A stretch of 64,000 nucleotides of DNA, taken from positions 248,001 through 312,000 of the forward strand of contig JBMNNE010000002.1 in the NCBI GenBank assembly GCA_050953805.1. The letters run 5' to 3'. Position 1 is the stretch's first letter; each line of letters starts with the position of its first letter. The notes under the pieces are model-generated. The model had not been told where the DNA came from. It did not search any database and saw only the letters and a list, made by a program, of their open reading frames with translations. This DNA comes from DUQW01 sp050953805. GTDB lineage: Bacteria; Bacillota_I; Bacilli_A; Acholeplasmatales; Acholeplasmataceae. Positions 35,726-42,542 of this stretch are shown piece by piece. The translations under genes were made by a program, and so were the position numbers.

Positions 35726-36498
35726 AAATCATTACCTCCGTGAATTTCATAAAGTTCAAAGAAGTAATCTTCTAAAGATTTTTCTTTAGTCATATTTTCT
35801 AGCAAGTCATCAGCAACCATCTTACCTTCAATAATAATGCCGACGCGATCACATAATTTTTCCACTAGTGAAAAAATATGAGTAGATAAAATAATTGTTT
35901 TTCCTAAATTTTTTAGTTCTATTAAAAAATCAGTTACCGTTTTAGCAGTTATAACATCTAAACCATTGGTAGGTTCATCAAAAATAATTATTTCCGGATC
36001 ATGAACAATTGAAACAACAAGGGATACTTTTTGTTTCATACCAGATGATAAATTGGCAATTTTGACTTCTTTAAATTCATCAATGCCAAATTTTTCAAAC
36101 AACATATCTTTTCTTTCTTTTAATATAGTTGGATCAACATTTTGTAAAGCACCAAAAAAATCAAATAAATAATTAGGTGTGAAATGAGGCTCTAATTTTA
36201 AATCGCTAGTTAAAAAGCCTATTTTATTTCTCACCTCAGTTGAATTTTTTGTAACCGAGATACCATCGACAAAAGCGTCACCCGAATTAGGTTTAATTAA
36301 AGTTGATAGCATTCTTAATGTTGTGGTTTTACCTGCTCCATTTGGACCAAGCAATCCATATATTTCACCACGTTTTGTGGTAAATGACAAATCATTAACA
36401 GCAATTTTTACCTTTAGTTTAGTTTTTTCAATGCGCTGTTGTTTTCTGGAGAGTTTAAAAGTTTTAGTTAAATTATTAACAACTAATAAATCTTGCAT
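35722..36498 (-). CDS. ABC transporter ATPase, NatA-like
   Basis: A 258-residue ABC ATPase: Walker A GLLGPNGAGKTTTLRMLSTL, signature ANLSSGMKQKVSLVV, Walker B EIIIFDEPTNGLDV, switch His in ILSTHIFSLVEKLCD. It starts with MQDLLVVNNLTKTF after SD AAAGGAGG at 8-nt spacing. With the overlapping permease it forms a two-gene exporter transcribed toward the origin, opposite to its neighbours. Two overlapping palindromes in the leader (36516-36538) imply repression by an unlinked regulator. Confidence 0.9.
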   Translation of the reverse strand: MQDLLVVNNLTKTFKLSRKQQRIEKTKLKVKIAVNDLSFTTKRGEIYGLLGPNGAGKTTTLRMLSTLIKPNSGDAFVDGISVTKNSTEVRNKIGFLTSDLKLEPHFTPNYLFDFFGALQNVDPTILKERKDMLFEKFGIDEFKEVKIANLSSGMKQKVSLVVSIVHDPEIIIFDEPTNGLDVITAKTVTDFLIELKNLGKTIILSTHIFSLVEKLCDRVGIIIEGKMVADDLLENMTKEKSLEDYFFELYEIHGGNDL

Positions 36499-36515
36499 AC
36501 AACATTCCTCCTTTG

Positions 36516-36570
36516 TGTAGAACTCTACAATAATTGTATGATACTATAAAAATGATGTTAATTCTATCAA
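36516..36570 (-). promoter_or_regulatory. natAB promoter with overlapping palindromic operators
   Basis: On the minus strand TTGATA (36565-36570) and TATAGT (36543-36548) are spaced 16 bp. Just downstream, where transcription would begin, are TACAAT-A-ATTGTA (36526-36538) and TGTAGA-AC-TCTACA (36516-36529), two inverted repeats sharing a TACA half. Confidence 0.55.
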
Positions 36571-36712
36571 TAAATGTAAAACCAATTTAAAATTATTCAA
36601 AATAAAACATAAAAGTTTTAAAAACTAGAAAAATCTCACAAATTATTGTTATATTGATGAATATGTATCTTTTTTGTAATTATTTTTCGTATAATTAGAA
36701 TAATTATAATAG

Positions 36713-36741
36713 TTGAAACATTTAATTTAATTTGTTATACT
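36713..36741 (+). promoter_or_regulatory. rpmH promoter
   Basis: TTGAAA (36713-36718), 17-bp spacer, TATACT (36736-36741), 36 nt upstream of the rpmH ATG; SD AAAGGCGG follows. Confidence 0.7.
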
Positions 36742-36777
36742 TGATTAGCATGGTTTCGCACGAAAGGCGGTTATAAT

Positions 36778-36921
36778 ATGAAAAGAACTTATCAACCAAG
36801 TAATACAAAACGCACAAAGACCCACGGTTTTAGAGCAAGAATGGCTACTCCAAGCGGAAGAGAAATTATTGCAGCTAGACGCAAAAAAGGTCGCACGAGA
36901 TTAACAGTCTCTGACGAATAA
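36778..36921 (+). CDS. rpmH: Ribosomal protein L34
   Basis: A 47-codon gene. It reads MKRTYQPSNTKRTKTHGF, then RARMATPSGREIIAARRKKG, then RTRLTVSDE. This is the L34 pattern with its Arg/Lys-rich body. The C-terminus is about three residues longer and more acidic than the usual 44. SD AAAGGCGG precedes the ATG and a consensus promoter lies upstream. The order rpmH-rnpA-yidC-jag near the origin is the classical bacterial arrangement. Confidence 0.97.
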   Translation: MKRTYQPSNTKRTKTHGFRARMATPSGREIIAARRKKGRTRLTVSDE

Positions 36922-36956
36922 GAAAAGTAAATAAAATAAAATATTTTGAAAACCTG

Positions 36957-37002
36957 AACTACCTGAAAAATATTAATAGATTTTTCTGGTAGTTTTATTT
37001 TT
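36957..37002 (+). terminator. Terminator-like hairpin between rpmH and rnpA
   Basis: AACTACCTGAAAAAT (36957-36971) pairs with ATTTTTCTGGTAGTT (36980-36994) over 15 positions with one mismatch, followed by TTATTTTT. The rnpA ATG begins 6 nt later, so this may be an attenuator rather than a full stop. Confidence 0.75.
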
Positions 37003-37008
37003 ATAAAA

Positions 37009-37347
37009 ATGCAAAAAAAATATCGAATTAAAAAAACAAGCGAAATCGATGCTATTTTTAATAAGAAAATTAGAATTAACGGAAAGTATTTTAATATTTT
37101 TTACCAATTATCTGATGTTGGGGTATTTCGCTTTGCCATTTCAATTGGTAAAAAATATGGAAATGCTGTTAAAAGAAACTTAATGAAACGAAGAATTAGA
37201 GAAATTATTAGAGAATCAAAAGATGAAATTAAAGCTTTTGATTTTGTAATAGCTGTGAAACCCAATTCAAACGAATTGGATTTCGAAACAATAAAACTAG
37301 AAATATTAAAATTATTAAAAAAAGCTAAAATTATGGAGGATAACTAA
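37009..37347 (+). CDS. rnpA: Ribonuclease P protein component
   Basis: A 112-residue basic protein with the family features KYRIKKTSEIDAIFNKK, RFAISIGKKYGNAVKRN and the RNR-like LMKRRIREIIRES. It assists the RNase P RNA in trimming tRNA 5' ends. No SD is visible before the ATG, which lies immediately after the T tract of a strong hairpin; there is no other in-frame start. The gene abuts yidC, whose ATG follows the rnpA stop directly, with GGAGGA inside the rnpA end. Confidence 0.93.
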   Translation: MQKKYRIKKTSEIDAIFNKKIRINGKYFNIFYQLSDVGVFRFAISIGKKYGNAVKRNLMKRRIREIIRESKDEIKAFDFVIAVKPNSNELDFETIKLEILKLLKKAKIMEDN

Positions 37348-38820
37348 ATGAAAAAAAGATTTTTATTGATAGCGGTAATGCTATTGATGTTAGCTTTAGG
37401 ATTATCAGGATGTCGCAGGGATCCTAAACCAATTGCGCTAATTGCTAGCGTTCCAGATCAAGTTGTAGTCGATGGCTCATACGATTTAAAATCAATGAAA
37501 GTATATCGCATTTATGAAACGGGAGCCGTTGAGTTAGTTGATCCTGATGATGAACGAGGCTATAATTATGAATTTAAAAGTGTATCAGGCGGATCTAATA
37601 TAAGAGCTGGAGTTGAAGAAATACATATTGAAGATAAATATTATAAATATCCAAAAGATAAAAAAAGATATCTTGAAACTTCAATTAGAGTAGTTAACAA
37701 ACAAAAAGCAACCGATCCGATTGATGAAATTGATAGCTTTTTAGCGTTTCAATTTAAAGAAGTTACAGATGAAAATAATACTAAGATTAAAAAATATGCA
37801 TTTACTCATAATCTTGGATATTCATTTGTTAAAGATGAAGTTAGCAAATACTTAACTATTTTTAAAGTTAGTAATGTTAATGGCGAAACAGTTCAAACTG
37901 ATGTAACTGAAGAAGTTGCAGCAAATCTTGTCAACAGTACAGAAGAAGATTTTCCAATTAGATATGAAACCGGAAAGTTCCCAGTAGAACTACAAAGTGG
38001 AGCAGCTAAAGGGTCTTTTGATGTTTTTGTTATTGGAGGAGAAAAACCAATTCACTCAAAATCAGCTAACTGGTTTGATTATATTTTAGTAATTCCAATT
38101 GGATGGCTAATGCAATTATTTTCATTTGGTGGAATCTATGGATTGGGCATTATTTTTGCAACAATTGTAATTAGAACATTAGCTTGGCCAATTTATGCTA
38201 AAACTAACTCAATGTCAGCGAATATGGCAGAGGCCCAACCTGACATACAACGTTTACAAGCTAAATATCGCCATCGAACTGATAAAACTTCTCAACAACA
38301 AATGCAAATAGAAATGATGCAAATATATAAGAAACATAAGATAGGACTAGGATCATTCTTCTTACCATTTTTGCAAATGCCAATCTTTATTGCGATGTAT
38401 CAAACAGTAACTAGAATTTTAGTTCCAGGAGGATATTGGGCGGAAAAAATTAGTAATACTAGATTTTTAGGAGTAGATTTATCAATTGGTTCACATTGGG
38501 CATCATCATATATTTTAGCTGCCCTAGTGGGGATTACGATGTTATTATTACAGTGGATTTCACAAAGAAAACCAGCACATTTAAAGAAAACTACTGAACA
38601 CAAAAAAGATGATCAAGCAGCTCAAACCGCAAGAACGATGAAAATAGTTAGTTATATTATGGTAATTATGATGGTGTTCTTTGCGTTTAGGAGCAACGCT
38701 CTAGCATTATATTGGGTTATTGGTAACTTGTTCTCATTAGGTCAAACTTTAATCCATAGACAACTAGCTAAAAAACGTTACGAGAAAAAACAAGAAGAAA
38801 CTTTAGGGGGGATATTATGA
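37348..38820 (+). CDS. yidC: Membrane protein insertase YidC/OxaI, with enlarged extracytoplasmic domain
   Basis: A 490-residue lipoprotein-type insertase. The signal peptide ends in LALGLSGC, so the mature protein starts with a lipidated Cys at residue 22. Residues about 23-235 form an extracytoplasmic domain far larger than in usual Gram-positive YidC (total about 260 residues). The conserved core has five helices, with RTLAWPIYAKTNSMSANMAE containing the hydrophilic-groove arginine and FFLPFLQMPIFIAMYQTV. The tail is basic. It inserts membrane proteins. The TGA stop overlaps the jag start. Confidence 0.93.
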   Translation: MKKRFLLIAVMLLMLALGLSGCRRDPKPIALIASVPDQVVVDGSYDLKSMKVYRIYETGAVELVDPDDERGYNYEFKSVSGGSNIRAGVEEIHIEDKYYKYPKDKKRYLETSIRVVNKQKATDPIDEIDSFLAFQFKEVTDENNTKIKKYAFTHNLGYSFVKDEVSKYLTIFKVSNVNGETVQTDVTEEVAANLVNSTEEDFPIRYETGKFPVELQSGAAKGSFDVFVIGGEKPIHSKSANWFDYILVIPIGWLMQLFSFGGIYGLGIIFATIVIRTLAWPIYAKTNSMSANMAEAQPDIQRLQAKYRHRTDKTSQQQMQIEMMQIYKKHKIGLGSFFLPFLQMPIFIAMYQTVTRILVPGGYWAEKISNTRFLGVDLSIGSHWASSYILAALVGITMLLLQWISQRKPAHLKKTTEHKKDDQAAQTARTMKIVSYIMVIMMVFFAFRSNALALYWVIGNLFSLGQTLIHRQLAKKRYEKKQEETLGGIL

Positions 38821-39437
38821 AAAGAGTAGAAATTGAAGCTAAAACTGACCAAGAAGCCCTAAAAGAAGCATCTAAACTATTAAATATTGCTGAAGATTAC
38901 ATCGATTTAGCAATTGTAAAAGAGAAAAAAGGATTACTTGGAATTGGAGGTAGCACTGTCTACTTAGCAACACCAAATGTTAATTTAGTAACGGCAGGAA
39001 AAGAATATCTAGAAAAGATATTGTTTAATCTTGGAATTGAATGTAAAACTGAATTTCGTACATTAGATGGTGGAATGCAAATTTTTTATAATTTAGAAAC
39101 TACTGAAAATTCATTATTAATTGGTAGAGACGGTAAAAATTTACAAGCGCTTCAATTTGTTTTAAGAAATTATTTATCACAATTTACTGATTCCAAAATA
39201 ATTGTTCATCTTGATATTGGTGGATATCACCGTAATCGTGTCAAACAATTAGAAATTTTAGCGACCAAAACGGCAAAAGAAGTTGCTAAAACTAAAATAG
39301 AAGTTAAGTTAGATCCGATGAACTCTTACGAAAGAAGAGTTATCCACACTAAATTAGCTGAGTGGAAAGATGTTGAAACCATCTCTGAGGGTGAAGGTCC
39401 AGAGCGATCTTTAATTATTAAACCAACTAAAAAATAA
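38817..39437 (+). CDS. jag: RNA-binding protein Jag/KhpB
   Basis: A 206-residue protein with the Jag-N domain at residues 1-55 (EALKEASKLLNIAEDYIDLA, KKGLLGIGG), a KH domain around ENSLLIGRDGKNLQALQFVL, and an R3H domain with SYERRVIHTKLAEW at the C-terminus. It binds RNA and in other Firmicutes acts in cell elongation and division. It overlaps yidC by four bases and the next gene by one. Confidence 0.95.
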   Translation: MKRVEIEAKTDQEALKEASKLLNIAEDYIDLAIVKEKKGLLGIGGSTVYLATPNVNLVTAGKEYLEKILFNLGIECKTEFRTLDGGMQIFYNLETTENSLLIGRDGKNLQALQFVLRNYLSQFTDSKIIVHLDIGGYHRNRVKQLEILATKTAKEVAKTKIEVKLDPMNSYERRVIHTKLAEWKDVETISEGEGPERSLIIKPTKK

Positions 39438-40294
39438 TGAAAAAAGTTTTAAATGTTTTGCTTATAATATTAATTGGTAGTATTTTTTACAGTTTAGGTA
39501 TTTCAATTTATGAAAACGCGAAAGTCGATAAAATGATTGAAGAATTTAAACAAGCCGGTGTTTTGAATGAAGAAATATCTACTGAAATGAGAAAATATTA
39601 TGAAGTAGAATCAAAAGAACATCTTGATGATTTAACATACATCGTACATAACGATTATTTTTACATGGGAAATATTGGTGATATTTTAGTAACTAGGGAG
39701 TCGCCATTCCCTGAAATTCCAGTAGTTCACGAATTTATTACATACTATTTTGGTGGTCATGCTGCAATGGTTACAGACAAAAATCGAATTATGGAAATTG
39801 CTGGGTTTCCTGATCGCGGTGAATCGGTTTTAGACTATATTTCTTATCGTGTTGAATATGATGAAGAAGGGAAGGCCAAACACGAATTTTCTGGGGCTGT
39901 CCTTCATACTAGAGGGAATTATTTTATTAGAAAATCTAGTAGAGGTAAATATTATCGTACTAAATCAATTGGATTAAGAGTTAAAGCGACTCAAGAAGAA
40001 AGACAACAGGCAGTTGATTACCTAAAAGAACTAGGAGAAAAAGAAGTAGTATACAATTATATGTTTTTCTTAGACACTAAAGAAAAATATTATTGTACTG
40101 ATTTAATAAGCAGAACATATCAAACGATACTAGATGAAAGTGGAAAACCGAAATTTAGTTTAAATGATGACGGATTTATTGTTTCAGTAAATGACTTAAT
40201 TTTATCTAAAGATACAATGATATCGACATACTTTGAAGTTGATAAAAATGGGATTGAACATGTTTATTACCTTGTAAATCCAAAAACAGTGTAA
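39437..40294 (+). CDS. Membrane-anchored permuted papain-fold (YiiX/YebB-like) hydrolase
   Basis: A 285-residue protein with one N-terminal transmembrane helix or uncleaved signal (about 4-23), then an outside domain. GNIGDILVTRESPF, FGGHAAMVTD with a conserved His, IMEIAG, and the late KYYCTDLISRTYQT with a conserved Cys give the order expected of the permuted NlpC/P60 (YiiX/YaeF-type) cysteine hydrolases. Such enzymes cleave amides or thioesters in lipids, peptides or proteins. Substrate is unknown. It overlaps jag by one base, so it belongs to the rpmH-yidC-jag unit, an uncommon addition. No SD is evident. Confidence 0.7.
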   Translation: MKKVLNVLLIILIGSIFYSLGISIYENAKVDKMIEEFKQAGVLNEEISTEMRKYYEVESKEHLDDLTYIVHNDYFYMGNIGDILVTRESPFPEIPVVHEFITYYFGGHAAMVTDKNRIMEIAGFPDRGESVLDYISYRVEYDEEGKAKHEFSGAVLHTRGNYFIRKSSRGKYYRTKSIGLRVKATQEERQQAVDYLKELGEKEVVYNYMFFLDTKEKYYCTDLISRTYQTILDESGKPKFSLNDDGFIVSVNDLILSKDTMISTYFEVDKNGIEHVYYLVNPKTV

Positions 40295-40327
40295 AATAAA
40301 GATAGATAGAGAAGTAGGTGATAATAG

Positions 40328-41041
40328 GTGATTAAATATAATATTGCAATTGTTGAAGATAGTGAAGATTTTCAAAAGTTAATTATGTTATATCTTGAAA
40401 AAATTGAGAAAGAAACTAACTTAAGTTTTGATGTATCATCTTATTTTGACGGTGATGAAATCACCCACGAATACACTGCTCAATACCATATAATTTTCTT
40501 AGATATTCAAATGAAAAGAATGGATGGGATGACTGCCGCTAAACAAATTAGAGAATTTGATGAAGATGTAATTATCATTTTTATTACAAACATGGCAGGA
40601 TATGCGATTGAAGGTTATAGTGTAAATGCGATGGGATACTTATTAAAACCTCTTTCGTATTTTGCGTTTAAAGAAGAAATACTTAAATCAATTGAAAAAA
40701 TAAGTTTAAGAAAAAGAAATCATATTTTAATCCCTCAAGAAAAGGGGACAATCAGATTAAATGTTGATAATGTATTATATATAGAATCATTTAAACATGA
40801 CCTCTTTATTCACACAAAAGAAGAAACATTCCAAATTAGAGCAACTCTTAAATCCTTAGAAGCAAAACTTAAAAATAACCATTTCTATCGAATGAATAAC
40901 TGTTACTTAGTTAATTTAAAATGGGTATCAAGAATTGAAGGGGAGATTTGTTATATTGAGGGTCGAGAATTGAAAATTTCTCGACCAAGGAGAAAAGGCT
41001 TTATGGACGCCTTAACCGCATATATAGGTAATGTCTTATGA
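40328..41041 (+). CDS. LytTR family response regulator (AgrA/ComE-like)
   Basis: A 237-residue regulator. The receiver has the acid pair in AIVEDSEDF, Asp59 in IIFLDIQMKRMDG and Lys in YLLKPLSY. The C-terminal LytTR domain shows VLYIESFKHDLFIHTKEETF, ATLKSLEAKL and FYRMNNCYLVNLKWVSRI. It starts with GTG after AGGTGA at 40316-40321 region; no ATG is available. It overlaps the kinase gene by four bases. LytTR regulators usually control competence, bacteriocin or surface functions. The glycan cluster begins 120 bp beyond the kinase. Confidence 0.92.
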   Translation: MIKYNIAIVEDSEDFQKLIMLYLEKIEKETNLSFDVSSYFDGDEITHEYTAQYHIIFLDIQMKRMDGMTAAKQIREFDEDVIIIFITNMAGYAIEGYSVNAMGYLLKPLSYFAFKEEILKSIEKISLRKRNHILIPQEKGTIRLNVDNVLYIESFKHDLFIHTKEETFQIRATLKSLEAKLKNNHFYRMNNCYLVNLKWVSRIEGEICYIEGRELKISRPRRKGFMDALTAYIGNVL

Positions 41042-42417
41042 TGTTTCAAAATCAAATGTTATTTCACATCTTAAATGTCTATACAACAACTAATCAAATG
41101 GCCCAAAGTCAAATCTTTATTCACATCCCTAGATTGCACACCGCGATTGCTGAATGGCTTTTTTCGTTAGTGTTTATCTTAGTAAGTAATCGAAGATTTA
41201 AAAAGCAAATTCATTATCCACTATTATTTGTTTGGTTAGGTGTATTTATTGGATATCAAGAACTAGCTGGAATTATGCCAATCAGTTTATGGATTCCGTT
41301 TATGGTTGGTGCTGTTGGACTAATGTTTTTGTTTGTTTTTACAATGACCGAGCAACCAATTCTGCGGAAAGCTTTTATCACATTTCAAGCATTCATTCTG
41401 GCAGAATTTGCGGCATCTCTAGAATGGCAATTTTATTATTATTTCTTTATGAATGCCAGCATTAAATATCCTAAAATATTGGAATATTTTGTTATGGTGT
41501 CAATTTATGCTCTAGTCTTCGCTCTAGTATATATAATGGAAAAACGACATAAGGCGAGAGACATTAAAATTGTTACATCTAAAACTGATTTGTTTACCGC
41601 ATTTAGCATCACCGTAACTATATTTGCTATATCAAATATCAGTTTTACTGGTATTGATACACCTATTTCTGGTAGGTATCCGCAGGATGTTTTCTACATT
41701 AGAACACTTGTTGATGCATTAGGAGTTGTCCTATTTTATGCGATTCGAGAATATAAACTTGCCACTTATTCACGAATGGAAGTAATTGCGCTTGAAAATT
41801 TATTGAATAAACAATATTCTCAATATTTGCAATTTAAAGAATCTAATGAATTAGTCAATCGAAGATATCACGATTTAAAACATCAAATTGCAGTAATTAG
41901 AAGCGAAAGTGAAGAAAAAAGATCTAAGTATTTGGCTGAATTAGAAGAAGAACTTCATTTATATGACCTTCAATATAAAACTGGAAATCGAGCTTTAGAT
42001 ATTCTTCTTTCGTCAAAAAGCGGACAAATTGCTGACAATAATATTAACTTTACAGTAGTAGCTGATGGGGCATCAGTTGATTTTATTTCAGTAATGGACA
42101 TGTGTTCAATGTTGGGTAATGCATTAGATAATGCAATTGAAGAAGTAAAAGAGATTGATAATGAAGACGAAAGAATTATCAAACTTGCGATCTTCCAACA
42201 ACAAAGTTTCTTATTGGTTCGATTGGAAAACTATTATAAATCAGAATTAATTTTTGAAGATGGAACCTATCATACCACTAAGAAAGATAAGAGACTTCAT
42301 GGATATGGATTAAAGAGTATTAAAACAGTTGTAGAAAAATATCACGGAACAATTGGGATTAACACAGAGAACAATTGGTTCACTGTCATTATTTTAATTC
42401 CAATTCCTAAAAAATAA
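41038..42417 (+). CDS. GHKL sensor histidine kinase, AgrC-like
   Basis: A 459-residue polytopic kinase with about six transmembrane helices in residues 35-240, a coiled coil, the H box NRRYHDLKHQIAVIRSE with His278, the N box SMLGNALDNAIEEV and a G box in LHGYGLKSIKTVVEKYHG. This is the AgrC/ComD class that usually senses secreted peptides. No agrD-like peptide or agrB processing gene is visible nearby, so the ligand is unknown. The terminator at 42446-42472 separates it from the glycosidase operon. Confidence 0.9.
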   Translation: MMFQNQMLFHILNVYTTTNQMAQSQIFIHIPRLHTAIAEWLFSLVFILVSNRRFKKQIHYPLLFVWLGVFIGYQELAGIMPISLWIPFMVGAVGLMFLFVFTMTEQPILRKAFITFQAFILAEFAASLEWQFYYYFFMNASIKYPKILEYFVMVSIYALVFALVYIMEKRHKARDIKIVTSKTDLFTAFSITVTIFAISNISFTGIDTPISGRYPQDVFYIRTLVDALGVVLFYAIREYKLATYSRMEVIALENLLNKQYSQYLQFKESNELVNRRYHDLKHQIAVIRSESEEKRSKYLAELEEELHLYDLQYKTGNRALDILLSSKSGQIADNNINFTVVADGASVDFISVMDMCSMLGNALDNAIEEVKEIDNEDERIIKLAIFQQQSFLLVRLENYYKSELIFEDGTYHTTKKDKRLHGYGLKSIKTVVEKYHGTIGINTENNWFTVIILIPIPKK

Positions 42418-42445
42418 TACGACAAGTTATGACTAAAAATAATCA

Positions 42446-42472
42446 AACTGTGCAGAAATGCGCAGTTTTTTT
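42446..42472 (+). terminator. Rho-independent terminator after the AgrC-like kinase
   Basis: AACTGTGC (42446-42453) and GCGCAGTT (42460-42467) form an 8-bp stem with one G-T pair, followed by a run of T. Confidence 0.8.
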
Positions 42473-42489
42473 ACTTTTATATGTTAATA

Positions 42490-42517
42490 TAAAACCGGTT
42501 TCATGAAAACGCTTTAC
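42490..42517 (+). promoter_or_regulatory. Operator sites upstream of the glycosidase operon (LacI-type palindrome and cre-like site)
   Basis: TAAAACCGGTTTCA (42490-42503) matches 13 of 14 positions of the perfect palindrome found at 59429-59442. Directly after it, TGAAAACGCTTTAC (42504-42517) resembles a catabolite-responsive element with a CG core, with two mismatches at its right end. A convincing -10/-35 pair was not identified. Confidence 0.6.
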
Positions 42518-42542
42518 TTTTACATTCGAAAGGGAGTGGATG

